64,000 nt of DNA. Origin: Mucilaginibacter sp. GTDB taxonomy: Bacteria; Bacteroidota; Bacteroidia; Sphingobacteriales; Sphingobacteriaceae. This document shows positions 1 to 9,178 of this stretch, piece by piece (position 1 is the stretch's first letter; each line of letters starts with the position of its first letter). Location of the stretch: positions 1 through 64,000 of the forward strand of contig NZ_JAQBOD010000043.1 of the NCBI RefSeq assembly GCF_028288205.1. Direction: 5' to 3'. The notes under the pieces were generated by a model, which saw only the letters and a program-made list of their open reading frames with translations, ran no database searches and had not been told where the DNA came from. Position numbers and translations under genes: made by a program.

Positions 1-422
1 TGGTTGGCGTTTATAATTTAGAGCTTGCGCGCATGTATGCCTATCTTTATCAGCGATCTGACAAAAAATATACTATTTTAAATGCATTGGAAGGTTATGA
101 TGAGATTTCGCTTACGTGCGATTTTAAAACATTTACCCCTGAAGGTGAAAAAATAAACACATTAAAAAGTGTTGGCTTTGATAGGGTAGACCCATCAGCA
201 ATAGTTGGAGGAAGCACGGTTAATGAATCGGCCGCTATATTTATGCAGGTGTTAAACGGCAATAGTACTACAGCGCAAAGCAATGTGGTTTTAGCAAACG
301 CGGCATTAGCTATTAAAACAATAAATCCTCAAAATAGCTTTGCGGATTGTTTTTATGAAGCAGAAAAAGCATTAGTTAGTAAGAGAGCATTAACAAGTTT
401 TAAAACCCTTGTTGAAAATTAA
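1..422 (+). CDS. trpD: Anthranilate phosphoribosyltransferase, C-terminal part (5' end outside window)
   Basis: This is the 3' part of a gene whose start lies before base 1; the frame is open from base 3. TrpD transfers phosphoribose from PRPP to anthranilate in tryptophan synthesis. The visible part starts GVYNLELARMYAYLYQ and continues through GYDEISLTCDFK and, near the end, SNVVLANAALAI, which are the usual C-terminal blocks of TrpD (glycosyltransferase family 3). The stop is at 420-422, one base before the ATG of trpF, so the two are translated from one message. Identification rests on these motifs and on the trpF-trpB-trpA genes that follow. About 140 residues are visible of a protein usually near 330, so the PRPP-binding N-terminal part cannot be checked. 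Confidence 0.9.
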   Translation, partial: VGVYNLELARMYAYLYQRSDKKYTILNALEGYDEISLTCDFKTFTPEGEKINTLKSVGFDRVDPSAIVGGSTVNESAAIFMQVLNGNSTTAQSNVVLANAALAIKTINPQNSFADCFYEAEKALVSKRALTSFKTLVEN

Positions 423-423
423 A

Positions 424-1065
424 ATGAAAATAAAGGTTTGCGGGTTAAAATATCCGGACAATATTAAGGCAGTTGCTGATTTAGATCCTGATTATATGGG
501 CTTTATCTGTTATGATCGCTCGCCAAGATTTGTTAGTGAAGTACCTGCTGATGCTTTGAACGGTCTGCTTGCGTCAATTTTAAAAACTGCTGTTTTTGTG
601 GATGAAAATCAGCAGGAAATTAACCGGCTTATTGAAGAATTTGGATTTGATGCTATACAGTTACATGGACAAGAAACTCCTGAATTTGCCAATTCATTCA
701 GAAACAGGGTGACAGTTATTAAGGCCTTTGGCCTAAATGAAGATTTTGATTTTAACCAGCTAAATGATTACGCCGGCAAAGTTGATTATTTCCTGTTCGA
801 TACCAAGACAGATACACACGGCGGCTCTGGCAAAACCTTTAACTGGAAGGTATTAGATAAATATAAATTGAACATACCGTTTTTTTTGAGCGGAGGTTTA
901 AGTTTGGATAATTTGGAGCAGGTAACTATAATTGCACACCCCCAATTTTATGGTGTCGATTTGAACAGTAAGTTTGAAACAGCACCCGGAATGAAAGATA
1001 TAAAAAAATTAAAACAGGCGTTTAGCCTGTTAAAACAATCTACTACGCATGAAATACGGAGTTAA
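424..1065 (+). CDS. trpF: Phosphoribosylanthranilate isomerase
   Basis: TrpF catalyses the Amadori rearrangement of phosphoribosylanthranilate to CdRP in cytoplasmic tryptophan synthesis. The 213-residue product begins [14 protein letters not shown], with the catalytic-type Cys at residue 6 in the K-V-C-G-L motif, then the FVDENQ, QLHGQE and [16 protein letters not shown] blocks of the beta/alpha barrel, and a phosphate-binding end around FLSGGLS and GVDLNSKFE. The ATG at 424 was chosen over a TTG at 409 because it aligns with the normal family start and sits one base after the trpD stop. The 3' end overlaps trpB by 17 bp, which suggests translational coupling. Confidence 0.95.
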   Translation: MKIKVCGLKYPDNIKAVADLDPDYMGFICYDRSPRFVSEVPADALNGLLASILKTAVFVDENQQEINRLIEEFGFDAIQLHGQETPEFANSFRNRVTVIKAFGLNEDFDFNQLNDYAGKVDYFLFDTKTDTHGGSGKTFNWKVLDKYKLNIPFFLSGGLSLDNLEQVTIIAHPQFYGVDLNSKFETAPGMKDIKKLKQAFSLLKQSTTHEIRS

Positions 1066-2230
1066 CGAACATGGTTATTATGGCGATTTTGGTGGCGCTT
1101 ACGTGCCCGAAATGCTGTATCCTAATGTTGAAGAATTAAGGCAGCAATATTTAAAGATAATAAATGAGCCCGATTTTAAGGCCGAGTTCGATCTGCTTTT
1201 AAAAGATTATGTTGGCCGGCCGTCTCCATTATATTTTGCTAAAAGATATTCTGAAAAATATGGCGCCAATATATTTTTAAAGCGCGAGGACCTGAACCAC
1301 ACGGGTTCGCATAAAATTAATAATGCAATCGGCCAGATATTGCTTGCACAACGCCTGGGAAAAAAGCGCATAATCGCCGAAACAGGTGCGGGCCAGCATG
1401 GGGTAGCAACCGCTACGGTTTGTGCGCTAAAGGGTATTGAATGCGTAGTTTATATGGGCGAGGTTGACATGGAGCGCCAGGCCCCAAATGTGTCGCGTAT
1501 GAAGATGTTGGGCGCGAAGGTAGTCCCGGCCTGTTCTGGTAGTAAAACACTTAAAGATGCCACCAATGAGGCCCTGCGCGACTGGATAGCCAACCCGGTT
1601 GATACACATTATATTATCGGGTCGGTTGTTGGCCCGTATCCTTATCCAGATATGGTAGCGCGCTTTCAATCTATCATATCATTCGAAGCTAAAAAGCAAT
1701 TATTTGAGCATACCGGTAAAGAGTTACCAGAATATGTAATGGCCTGCGTAGGCGGTGGCAGCAATGCCATGGGTATGTTCTACCATTTTTTAGATGATGA
1801 AAGTGTTAAGCTTATTGCGGTTGAAGCAGCCGGGAAGGGCGTGAATAGCGGACACTCTGCAGCTACAACGTTTTTGGGCAGGGAAGGTGTTTTGCATGGA
1901 AGCCGTACCATATTAATGCAAACAGACGACGGGCAGGTGGTTGAGCCTTATTCTATATCTGCCGGATTAGATTACCCGGGTATAGGCCCGCAGCACGCGC
2001 ATTTGTATAAAGTAAACCGTGCGCAATATACAAGTGTAACAGACGATGAGGCATTGCAGGCAGGCCTGTTATGCTGCCAATTAGAAGGTATTATACCGGC
2101 AATAGAATCTGCACATGCATTGGCACAATTAGAGAAAATGAAATTTAAGAAAGATGATAACGTGATCATTTGTTTATCAGGTCGTGGAGATAAGGATTTA
2201 GACACGTATATTAAATATTTTAACTACTAA
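1049..2230 (+). CDS. trpB: Tryptophan synthase beta subunit
   Basis: TrpB is the PLP enzyme that condenses indole with serine to tryptophan, as an alpha2-beta2 complex with TrpA. The 393-residue protein has the typical start ([13 protein letters not shown]), the PLP lysine at residue 89 in [10 protein letters not shown], the phosphate-binding GGGSNAMG loop near residue 232, and the C-terminal CLSGRGDKD block. Length matches the family. It overlaps the end of trpF by 17 bp and lies 2 bp before trpA, so the four trp genes seen here form one tight operon. No internal promoter or attenuator is visible; regulation would lie upstream of the window. Confidence 0.97.
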   Translation: MKYGVNEHGYYGDFGGAYVPEMLYPNVEELRQQYLKIINEPDFKAEFDLLLKDYVGRPSPLYFAKRYSEKYGANIFLKREDLNHTGSHKINNAIGQILLAQRLGKKRIIAETGAGQHGVATATVCALKGIECVVYMGEVDMERQAPNVSRMKMLGAKVVPACSGSKTLKDATNEALRDWIANPVDTHYIIGSVVGPYPYPDMVARFQSIISFEAKKQLFEHTGKELPEYVMACVGGGSNAMGMFYHFLDDESVKLIAVEAAGKGVNSGHSAATTFLGREGVLHGSRTILMQTDDGQVVEPYSISAGLDYPGIGPQHAHLYKVNRAQYTSVTDDEALQAGLLCCQLEGIIPAIESAHALAQLEKMKFKKDDNVIICLSGRGDKDLDTYIKYFNY

Positions 2231-2232
2231 TA

Positions 2233-3009
2233 ATGAACCGTCTAAACCATCTTTTTGCTACCAGGAAAGATAATTTATTATCCATCTATTATACAGCAGG
2301 TTACCCCCAACTGAATACTACCCTTGATATTGCCGAAGCATTAGAAAAAGCCGGAGCTGATTTTCTGGAAATAGGCTTTCCATATTCAGATCCTGTGGCA
2401 GATGGGCCAACCATTCAGCATAGCTCACAACAAGCGCTGGATAATGGCATGACGCTTAATTTATTATTCGAGCAATTAAAAGACCTGCGTAAGCGGGTAA
2501 CCATACCGGTACTTTTAATGGGATATTTTAATCCAATAGTTCAATATGGTGTGGAAGAGTTTTGCAAAAAAGCTGCTGAAGCGGGAGTAGACGGTGTTAT
2601 TGTACCAGATTTGCCAATGTATGAGTATGAAACCATGTATGCCGGTTTTTTTAAGGATAACAAACTGAGCAATATATTTTTAGTTACACCGCAAACCTCT
2701 GCAGACCGTATCCGTAAAATTGATGAGTTGAGTAATAGCTTTATTTATCTGCTTTCATCATCATCAATAACAGGTGGTAGTTTAGATGTATCTGATAGTA
2801 TTGAAGATTATTATAAACGTATTAAAGCCATGCAATTAAAAAACCCTGCAATTATCGGTTTTGGTATAGGCGATAATGCTACATTTAAAAAGGCCTGCGA
2901 ATATGCTAACGGTGCAATAGTTGGAAGTAAATTTGTAAAGCTTTTAGAATCTGAAGATTACCTCGAAAAAATTAATGGATTTATACATTCCATAAGGCCA
3001 TCTTTGTAA
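2233..3009 (+). CDS. trpA: Tryptophan synthase alpha subunit
   Basis: TrpA cleaves indole-3-glycerol phosphate to indole, which passes to TrpB. The 258-residue barrel shows the catalytic Glu46 and Asp57 in EIGFPYSDPVADGPT, the PDLPMYE block, and the phosphate-binding GFGIGD segment. Start ATG at 2233 follows the trpB stop by 2 bp. It is the last gene of the operon. No clear hairpin terminator is seen in the 180 bp that follow; this spacer is AT-rich and holds a short TGATCGATCA palindrome near 3147. Confidence 0.96.
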   Translation: MNRLNHLFATRKDNLLSIYYTAGYPQLNTTLDIAEALEKAGADFLEIGFPYSDPVADGPTIQHSSQQALDNGMTLNLLFEQLKDLRKRVTIPVLLMGYFNPIVQYGVEEFCKKAAEAGVDGVIVPDLPMYEYETMYAGFFKDNKLSNIFLVTPQTSADRIRKIDELSNSFIYLLSSSSITGGSLDVSDSIEDYYKRIKAMQLKNPAIIGFGIGDNATFKKACEYANGAIVGSKFVKLLESEDYLEKINGFIHSIRPSL

Positions 3010-3190
3010 AATTATATCTCCAAACTTCTTTATTTTTCTTTATAGATAAATGTATCCTAAAGATTTAATATATAAACTTATATTTAGGTTAAACTATATA
3101 GTTTATTTGAGGAATTTCTTTAATTTCCGCAAGCTAAGCTGATAATGATCGATCAGTCTTATAAAAACGAAATTTAGCATTTTCCCAAAT

Positions 3191-5260
3191 ATGATAATTT
3201 CTTTTCTTCAAACTAAGCTAAAAGATACCTCTATTTCCAGGAAATTGTATTTTACAATTGGTACCATGGCTGTGCTTGTAGTAATAGAATTAAGTACACT
3301 TTGGTTTGCTGTTAATACGCTTTCTTCTGTACGCTCATATGTTGAAGGAGAAGGGTTATGGTCAAAGGCACAAAAAGATGCGGTTTATCATTTGCGTATC
3401 TACGCATCATCGCATGATGAAAAAGATTACAATGCATTTCTTGATTTTTTAAAAGTTCCGTTAGGGGATAAAAAGGCCAGACTGCAGCTTCAAAAAGCAC
3501 ATCCTGATCTTGATATTGTACGGCAAGGGTTTATAGAAGGGCGTAACCATGCGGATGATGTTGACGGAATGATCAAGCTTATGAGGCGGTTCCACAACGT
3601 ATATTATATTAAAAACGCATTTATTATCTGGGGTGAGGCTGAGGGGAAAATGGAACAGCTAATTCCGCTCGGCAAAAAAATGCATGTAATGATAACTTCA
3701 AAAACTGCATCGCAATCTCAAATAAATACGGTACTGGAGTATGCAGAGAGCATCAACAGGAAGCTTACTAAACTGGAGGATGATTTTTCATTTACATTAG
3801 GCGAAGGTTCCAGGTGGCTGGAAAATATTGTACTTAAGCTATTACTCGCACTCTCACTTACTATTGGTACAACAAGTATACTTATTACCATATCTGTAAG
3901 CAGAGGCATTGAAAAGGGGTTAAAAGCAATTATTGATGGGGCCGCTCTTATTCGCCAGGGATTATTAGGTACGCGTGTTGAGGTTTACTCGCGCGACGAA
4001 ATTGGGGTGTTGGCTAAAGCTTTTAACGACATGACGGCTACTCTTGAACATAAGATACAGGAGCTTAAGGATGTCGAGGATAGTTTAACCAGGGAAAAAG
4101 AAAGAGCCGAAGCATCAGAAAAAGTAAAACAGCTTTTCCTGGCAAATGTGAGTCATGAAATACGTACACCAATGAATGCCATATTGGGTTTTGCGCGATT
4201 GCTGGAAGAATCAGTTACAGACAAAGGATTACAGGAGTACATTCAGATAATTATAAAGTCGGGCGATGATTTGTTAGTGATTTTAAATGACATACTTGAT
4301 TTTTCAAGAATTGAAACCGGGAAGATACTTTTTGAAAGAAATCCGTTTAGTTTGCGGGGTACAATTGATTCTATTGTAACTATGATGGAGGCTAAAGCTC
4401 ATTCAAAAAATCTTGAACTTGTTACTGTCATTGATAGTAATATACCCGAAATAATTATTGGCGATTCTGTGAGATTAAGCCAGATACTACTAAATCTTAT
4501 TTCAAACGCTATAAAGTTTTCTGATAAAGGGGATATTAATGTTTCTATGGCCGGAGTTGATGAAAATGAAAATAATATTATAATTGAATTTATTGTAAAA
4601 GATGATGGCATAGGTATATCAAAAGAAAAGCAATCAAAAATATTCGAGAGCTTTGAACAGGCAACAACAAGCACCATACGCAGGTTTGGTGGTACCGGTC
4701 TTGGATTAAGCATTGCAAAACAGTTGGTTGAAATGCAGGACGGTGAGATTTTTGTAAAAAGTGAACCTAATCATGGAGCCGAATTTCATTTTCGCCTACC
4801 ATTTTTAAAGAATAGAATTAAGCAAAAAAAAGAGGATGTAAAGAATAAAACCGATGAAACGCTACTACCCGCCCAAAGCGGAAAAGGTATTCATGTTTTA
4901 GTTGTCGAGGATAACCCAATTAACCAAATGCTAATAGTTAAAGTATTAAAAAAACGTGAATTTGAAATAGACGTTGCCGGAAATGGTGTTATCGCTTTAA
5001 GCAAATACAAAAAAAACTATTATGACATAATTTTAATGGACCTGCAGATGCCTAAAATGGACGGATATGAAACAACCCACAACATCCGTAAACTGAAAGG
5101 CGATAAAAAAGATATACCAATTTTAGCTATGACGGCACATGCGATTAAAGGTGAAAAGGAACGTTGTATTGAAATAGGCATGAATGATTATATACCTAAG
5201 CCGTTTAATGTAAATGAGCTGTTTGAAAAAATTTTTTCATTTGTAAAAAAGGAAGGATAG
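3191..5260 (+). CDS. Hybrid sensor histidine kinase / response regulator
   Basis: A 689-residue membrane-bound hybrid kinase. Order of parts: short cytoplasmic start, TM helix about 20-42, a helical periplasmic sensor of about 170 residues with no recognised ligand fold, TM helix about 213-236, a HAMP-like linker (237-290), a short coiled coil, HisKA with phospho-acceptor His322 in the NVSHEIRTP motif, HATPase (DDGIGIS and RRFGGTGLGLS boxes, about 430-545) and a C-terminal receiver with phospho-acceptor Asp617 in LMDLQMPKMDG and the usual Lys in YIPKPF. The receiver lacks a DNA-binding output domain, so signal must pass to an Hpt protein or an unlinked regulator, neither of which is adjacent. 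The signal is unknown. It is monocistronic by context. Confidence 0.92.
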   Translation: MIISFLQTKLKDTSISRKLYFTIGTMAVLVVIELSTLWFAVNTLSSVRSYVEGEGLWSKAQKDAVYHLRIYASSHDEKDYNAFLDFLKVPLGDKKARLQLQKAHPDLDIVRQGFIEGRNHADDVDGMIKLMRRFHNVYYIKNAFIIWGEAEGKMEQLIPLGKKMHVMITSKTASQSQINTVLEYAESINRKLTKLEDDFSFTLGEGSRWLENIVLKLLLALSLTIGTTSILITISVSRGIEKGLKAIIDGAALIRQGLLGTRVEVYSRDEIGVLAKAFNDMTATLEHKIQELKDVEDSLTREKERAEASEKVKQLFLANVSHEIRTPMNAILGFARLLEESVTDKGLQEYIQIIIKSGDDLLVILNDILDFSRIETGKILFERNPFSLRGTIDSIVTMMEAKAHSKNLELVTVIDSNIPEIIIGDSVRLSQILLNLISNAIKFSDKGDINVSMAGVDENENNIIIEFIVKDDGIGISKEKQSKIFESFEQATTSTIRRFGGTGLGLSIAKQLVEMQDGEIFVKSEPNHGAEFHFRLPFLKNRIKQKKEDVKNKTDETLLPAQSGKGIHVLVVEDNPINQMLIVKVLKKREFEIDVAGNGVIALSKYKKNYYDIILMDLQMPKMDGYETTHNIRKLKGDKKDIPILAMTAHAIKGEKERCIEIGMNDYIPKPFNVNELFEKIFSFVKKEG

Positions 5261-5291
5261 ACTTAAAAATTAAAAAACTAAGTCTCAACTG

Positions 5292-5912
5292 TTATAAATA
5301 CAATTCCAACTCACCCTTACCTTCACGTATTACCTCAAAATCGCCGGATGTGCAATCAACAACGGTTGATGCAATATTATCGCCATAGCCGCCATCAATC
5401 ACCAGATCAACCAGGTTCTCATATTTTTCGTGGATCAGTTCAGGGTCGGTAGAGTATTCAATGATCTCGTCATCATCCTTAATAGAGGTAGAGAGGATAG
5501 GATTACCTAACACCCTTACAATCTCGCGTGCTATATTGTTATCAGGCACACGTATACCTACTGTTTTTTTATTAGAGCTTAACAGTTTGGGTACATTGTG
5601 GCTGGCATTAAATATAAATGTAAATGGCCCCGGCAGCGCCTTTTTTAATAAACGGAAAGTGGTATTATCAATTGGTTTTATATAGTCTGATATATGGCTT
5701 AAGTCGTAACATACGAAAGAGAAATTAGCCTTTTCAGGCTTTATATTTCTTATACTGCAAATAGCCTCAATAGCCTTATGATTGGTAATATCGCAACCCA
5801 AACCATAAACTGTATCAGTAGGGTAGATAATTAATCCGCCCTTACGTAATACATCAACCACCTGTTCAATAGCTTTTGGATTTGGGTTTTCAGGGTATAT
5901 TTTAATTAGCAT
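5292..5912 (-). CDS. YciO/TsaC (Sua5-YrdC) family protein
   Basis: A 206-residue YrdC-fold protein. The fold binds ATP and threonine-derived substrates; TsaC/Sua5 members make threonylcarbamoyl-AMP for the t6A37 modification of tRNA. Motifs seen: GGLIIYPTDTVYGLGCD, then SIRNIKPEKANFSFVC, LPGPFTFIF, KKTVGIRVPDN, LSTSI and VDLVIDGG, ending in VIREGKGELELYL. Length and the REGKG ending resemble E. coli YciO more than TsaC, whose K-R-P motif after the first block is here RNIKPEK. YciO is a paralogue whose in vivo role is less certain, so a symbol is withheld. It runs opposite to the sensor kinase and is followed by no strong terminator. Confidence 0.85.
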   Translation of the reverse strand: MLIKIYPENPNPKAIEQVVDVLRKGGLIIYPTDTVYGLGCDITNHKAIEAICSIRNIKPEKANFSFVCYDLSHISDYIKPIDNTTFRLLKKALPGPFTFIFNASHNVPKLLSSNKKTVGIRVPDNNIAREIVRVLGNPILSTSIKDDDEIIEYSTDPELIHEKYENLVDLVIDGGYGDNIASTVVDCTSGDFEVIREGKGELELYL

Positions 5913-5925
5913 TGTTTGTAAAATA

Positions 5926-6061
5926 TCGGATTTTCAAATGTTCGATTTCGGATTTATTGGCTGCAATATACACCAAAAGCAACCTCATTTTGAGATTGCT
6001 TTTGAATTATAGCATTAAACATGCCAATATAAAATTTCAAAATCGAATATTTGAAACCCGA
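5926..6061. repeat. Inverted word array upstream of the YciO-like gene
   Basis: Left arm 5926-5948 reads TCGGATTTTCAAATGTTCG followed by ATTT; right arm 6040-6061 is its near-perfect inverse complement (AAATCGAATATTTGAAACCC then GA). The arms are about 90 bp apart and enclose a smaller hairpin. The arrangement resembles other inverted word arrays in this window (8058-8188, 15069-15157, 19009-19110, 34635-34707). It could form a large stem or be a small mobile remnant. Confidence 0.6.
5975..6003 (-). terminator. Probable intrinsic terminator of the yceI-like gene
   Basis: The hairpin has arms AAAAGCAA-C-CTCA and TGAG-A-TTGCTTTT with one mismatch and a TTT loop. Read on the minus strand it ends in a short T-rich run. 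It lies 67 bp past the stop of the YceI gene and before the YciO-like start. Confidence 0.45.
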
Positions 6062-6069
6062 AATAAAAA

Positions 6070-6606
6070 TTACGCTTGTTTAGCAAATTGAGCGTTAATG
6101 GTAATCTTAATATCTTCACCTGCTACAATTGCACCGGCTTCGGTTATACCATTCCAGGTTAAGCCAAATTCTTTACGGTTAATTTTACCGGTAACTTCAA
6201 AGCCGGCTTTCGTATTTCCATAAAAATCATCTGCAGATCCACCATATTCAACATCAAGTGTAATCGGTTTAGTTACATCTTTAATAGTTAAATCGCCTGT
6301 TAATTTATATTCGTCATCACCTGCTTTGGTAAATGAAGTTGATTTGAATTTAAGATTTGGATATTTTTCCGCATCGAAAAAATCAGCAGATTTTAAGTGC
6401 TCATCGCGTTGAGTTTGGTTGGTATCAATGCTATTGATATCTATAGTGAATTCTACAGACGCGCCTTCAAAGTCGTCACTTTCAGACGTTAATGAACCTT
6501 CAAAACTTTTGAAAAAGCCACTTACGGTTGATATAACCAGGTGCTTAACTTTAAATTGTACTTCTGAGTGCATAGGGTCTATAACCCATTTTGTTGCTGT
6601 TGCCAT
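6070..6606 (-). CDS. YceI family protein
   Basis: A 178-residue lipocalin-like YceI domain protein. It starts MATATKWVIDPMHSEVQFKVKHLVISTV, the usual YceI opening (D-x-x-H-S-x-x-x-F-x-x-x-H), and has the SVEFTIDINSIDT and RDEHLKSADFFDAEKYP blocks. The family binds long isoprenoid or amphiphilic lipids; several members are periplasmic. This copy has no signal peptide, so it is predicted cytoplasmic, a form common in Bacteroidota. It stands alone between a putative terminator and sucC. Substrate is not predictable. Confidence 0.9.
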   Translation of the reverse strand: MATATKWVIDPMHSEVQFKVKHLVISTVSGFFKSFEGSLTSESDDFEGASVEFTIDINSIDTNQTQRDEHLKSADFFDAEKYPNLKFKSTSFTKAGDDEYKLTGDLTIKDVTKPITLDVEYGGSADDFYGNTKAGFEVTGKINRKEFGLTWNGITEAGAIVAGEDIKITINAQFAKQA

Positions 6607-6759
6607 GATTGATTGTTTTATTTAATGATACAAATATAAATAAATAGATGTTTAAACATGTAATTTAATTATTAAATTTACTCTTTATCGACATTGTTGC
6701 AACAATGTACCCTGTTAACTACATTTTCTTTAATACAATGTTTTTTATTAGCCACAAAA

Positions 6760-6786
6760 AAAGGGGCCAGGGCCCCTTTAATAATT
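6760..6786 (-). terminator. Intrinsic terminator of sucC
   Basis: AAAGGGGC (6760-6767), loop CAGG, GCCCCTTT (6772-6779): an 8-bp perfect stem. On the minus strand the stem is followed by a run of T residues (A tract at 6756-6762 on the plus strand). It lies 18 bp past the sucC stop. Confidence 0.85.
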
Positions 6787-6803
6787 TATTTAAATATAAT
6801 TTG

Positions 6804-7994
6804 CTATGCCAATACTTGTTTAACTATTTCAGCCGCTTCTTTTAACAGAATAGCTGAGTAAACTTTTAAGCCAGAATTATCTATCAGTTCTTTTGCCTCT
6901 TTTGCATTGGTGCCTTGTAAACGAACAATGATAGGAACCGGGATATTGCCTATTTCTTTATAAGCATCAATAACGCCTTGCGCAACACGGTCGCAACGTA
7001 CAATACCACCAAAAATATTGATCAAAATCGCTTTAACATTCGGGTCGCTTAGTATGATATTGAAACCGGCTTTAACTGTTTGCGCATTAGCGGTACCGCC
7101 AACATCAAGAAAGTTAGCAGGCTCGCCACCGGCCAGTTTTATAATATCCATAGTAGCCATAGCTAAGCCGGCGCCATTAACCATACAGCCTACGTTACCG
7201 TCAAGCTTTACATAGTTAAGGTTTGATTTACCTGCTTCAACTTCGGTAGGGTCTTCCTCGTTTGTATCACGCATTGCTGCATAATCAGGGTGACGGTATA
7301 GCGCGTTATCATCTAAATTCACTTTAGCATCAACAGCTAATATTTTATTGTCTGATGTTTTTAATACCGGGTTGATCTCGAACATAGAAGAATCGGTAGC
7401 ATCGTAAGCTTTATATAATGAAGCGATAAACTTGGTCATATCCTTAAACGCGTCACCTGATAAACCTAAATTAAAAGCGATCTTGCGGGTTTGAAATCCC
7501 TGCAAACCAACTTTAGGATCAATCTCTTCTTTAAATATTAAATGCGGGGTATGCTCGGCAACTTCCTCTATATCCATACCACCCTCGGTAGAATACATGA
7601 TAATATTGCGGCCCTTACCGCGATCTAACAAAACACTTATATAAAACTCTTTAGTTTCACTTTCGCCCGGGTAATAAACATCCTGGGCAACTAATATCTT
7701 ACGTACTAATTTACCTTCAGCGCCCGTTTGTGGGGTAACTAATTGCATTCCTAAAATATCGGTAGCTCTTTGTTTAACTTCGTCTAAATTCTTAGCCAAT
7801 TTTACACCACCGCCTTTACCTCGACCACCGGCATGGATCTGTGCTTTAATAACAACCCAGCTTGAGTCGTAGTCTTCCTTTAATTTTTTAGCGGCTTCAA
7901 CAGCTTGTTCAACAGTATTTGCAACTATGCCTTCTTGTACTCTTACGCCAAAACTTTTTAATATGGCTTTACCCTGGTATTCGTGAATATTCAT
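6804..7994 (-). CDS. sucC: Succinate-CoA ligase (ADP-forming) beta subunit
   Basis: SucC forms the ATP-grasp subunit of succinyl-CoA synthetase in the citric acid cycle, pairing with SucD, which is not in this window. The 396-residue protein opens MNIHEYQGKAILKSFGV, has the IHAGGRGKGGGVKLA nucleotide-binding region, the EINPV block and the C-terminal NIFGGIVRCDRVAQGV power-helix region. Length is normal. In many bacteria sucC and sucD are adjacent; here the downstream neighbour is a strong terminator and then YceI, so the pair is split. The 219-bp upstream region is shared with the divergent LolD-like gene and carries an inverted word array. Confidence 0.96.
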   Translation of the reverse strand: MNIHEYQGKAILKSFGVRVQEGIVANTVEQAVEAAKKLKEDYDSSWVVIKAQIHAGGRGKGGGVKLAKNLDEVKQRATDILGMQLVTPQTGAEGKLVRKILVAQDVYYPGESETKEFYISVLLDRGKGRNIIMYSTEGGMDIEEVAEHTPHLIFKEEIDPKVGLQGFQTRKIAFNLGLSGDAFKDMTKFIASLYKAYDATDSSMFEINPVLKTSDNKILAVDAKVNLDDNALYRHPDYAAMRDTNEEDPTEVEAGKSNLNYVKLDGNVGCMVNGAGLAMATMDIIKLAGGEPANFLDVGGTANAQTVKAGFNIILSDPNVKAILINIFGGIVRCDRVAQGVIDAYKEIGNIPVPIIVRLQGTNAKEAKELIDNSGLKVYSAILLKEAAEIVKQVLA

Positions 7995-8057
7995 ATTTTT
8001 TCGAGGAATTTGCGGTAAATCTAATGATTTTGTTTTAAAATCAATTATCGGTGATTT

Positions 8058-8188
8058 GAGATTGGTGATTAGTTTTACTTTGCTGTGATTAGGATAGCAT
8101 GATTAATTAAAAAAGGGTGTAAAACCAATAAAAATGTTACATAACAAGGCTTCTACTTTAGAAAAGTTAACAACAAATCACCAATCTC
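8058..8188. repeat. Inverted word array in the sucC / lolD-like divergent promoter region
   Basis: GAGATTGGTGATT at 8058-8070 is the exact inverse complement of AATCACCAATCTC at 8176-8188. Extra copies of the words flank both arms: GGTGATTT before the left arm, and CTAATCTCTAATC after the right arm. The right arm runs directly into the promoter-like box TATTTTTG of the LolD-like gene. Confidence 0.65.
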
Positions 8189-8202
8189 TAATCTCTAATC
8201 GC

Positions 8203-8210
8203 TATTTTTG
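8203..8210 (+). promoter_or_regulatory. Promoter -7 box of the LolD-like gene; possible leaderless start
   Basis: TATTTTTG matches the Bacteroidota -7 consensus TAnnTTTG exactly and ends 3 bp before the ATG at 8214. Transcription would start at or very near the start codon. No good TTTG -33 box is seen 19 bp upstream, so the assignment rests on the -7 box only. Confidence 0.5.
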
Positions 8211-8213
8211 GCC

Positions 8214-8867
8214 ATGCTTAAAGCAACAGCTATTCATAAATCATACGGGCAACTTCAAATATTAAAGGGCGTTGATTTTGAAGTAGAAAAAGGTGAAATT
8301 GTAACGATAGTTGGCGCATCAGGCGCGGGTAAAAGTACCCTGCTTAATATTTTAGGTACACTGGATAAGTCCGATTCTGGTCAGCTATTCATCAATAACG
8401 TTGAGCTAAATAAACTGAACAACAAAAATTTAAGCGACTTTCGTAATCGTAAAATTGGTTTCATATTTCAATTTCACCACTTATTGGCTGAATTTGACGC
8501 GCTGGAGAATGTTTGTATTCCTGCTTTTATAGCCGGAGTATCAAAAGCCGAAGCTGAAAAGAGAGCTACAGAACTGTTAGATTTACTTGGATTAGGCGCT
8601 CGGCTTCACCATAAACCCAATGCCCTTTCGGGCGGTGAGCAACAAAGAGTAGCCGTAGCACGCGCTTTAATTAATAAACCGGCACTAATATTTGCCGACG
8701 AACCGTCAGGTAACCTTGATTCGGCCAATGCGCGCGAGCTGCATGAGCTTTTTGTAAAGCTGCGTAATGAGTTTAACCAAACTTTTGTAATTGTTACCCA
8801 TAACGAAGAACTGGCAAATATATCAGACCGTAAGGTTTTAATGGTTGATGGTTTAATTGTTCAATAA
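8214..8867 (+). CDS. ABC transporter ATP-binding protein, LolD-like
   Basis: A 217-residue ABC ATPase of the LolD/MacB type, which drives FtsX-like permeases for lipoprotein release, macrolide or peptide export. Walker A is GASGAGKS at residues 34-41, the Q-loop lies in [14 protein letters not shown], the signature is [15 protein letters not shown], Walker B is [14 protein letters not shown], and the H-loop is VIVTHNEE. The FQFHHLL segment is typical of LolD. The ATG at 8214 is preferred over a TTG at 8208. No permease gene is adjacent, so the partner (LolCE-like) is elsewhere. It is followed 2 bp later by a small gene and then a HAD-like gene, apparently in one operon. Confidence 0.9.
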   Translation: MLKATAIHKSYGQLQILKGVDFEVEKGEIVTIVGASGAGKSTLLNILGTLDKSDSGQLFINNVELNKLNNKNLSDFRNRKIGFIFQFHHLLAEFDALENVCIPAFIAGVSKAEAEKRATELLDLLGLGARLHHKPNALSGGEQQRVAVARALINKPALIFADEPSGNLDSANARELHELFVKLRNEFNQTFVIVTHNEELANISDRKVLMVDGLIVQ

Positions 8868-8869
8868 TA

Positions 8870-9178
8870 GTGAGTATTCTTATAACAGCAGCCAATTCGG
8901 CACAGGCGCATCGCCTTAAAAAACAACTAAACAGGGATGATGTTGTTTTAGGTGATTACCATACATTACCTGCATTTATGCTTATGCAAGGTAAAATGTT
9001 ACAATTACCCAATCCGCAATCTATATCATATACGCATGAAATGCTGGCCCTATGTTTGGATAACTCCGTTGATCTAATCTATGTACTGGATAATGCAGAG
9101 ATGGGCCTTTTATTAGAATCGCAGCAACTATTTAAAGAATACAATATTGATATACAGGTAACAAGTAATGAAATATAG
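8870..9178 (+). CDS. Small conserved-looking hypothetical protein, GTG start
   Basis: A 102-residue protein with no sure family. The GTG start at 8870 lies 2 bp after the LolD-like stop, and the 3' end overlaps the next gene by 11 bp, so it is held in a tight three-gene unit. The first residues (SILITAANSAQAHRLKKQL) look like the first beta-alpha unit of a Rossmann-like or pre-ATP-grasp fold, and VDLIYVLDNAEMGLLLESQQ looks like a second such unit. No signal peptide or TM helix is present. The tight overlap on both sides argues that it is a real gene. Function unknown. Confidence 0.75.
   Translation: MSILITAANSAQAHRLKKQLNRDDVVLGDYHTLPAFMLMQGKMLQLPNPQSISYTHEMLALCLDNSVDLIYVLDNAEMGLLLESQQLFKEYNIDIQVTSNEI

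Noticed and set aside
3141..3160. TGATCGATCA palindrome after trpA as a terminator or operator
   Set aside because: It is only 10 bp, without a T run and without a second copy, so it is within chance in AT-rich DNA.
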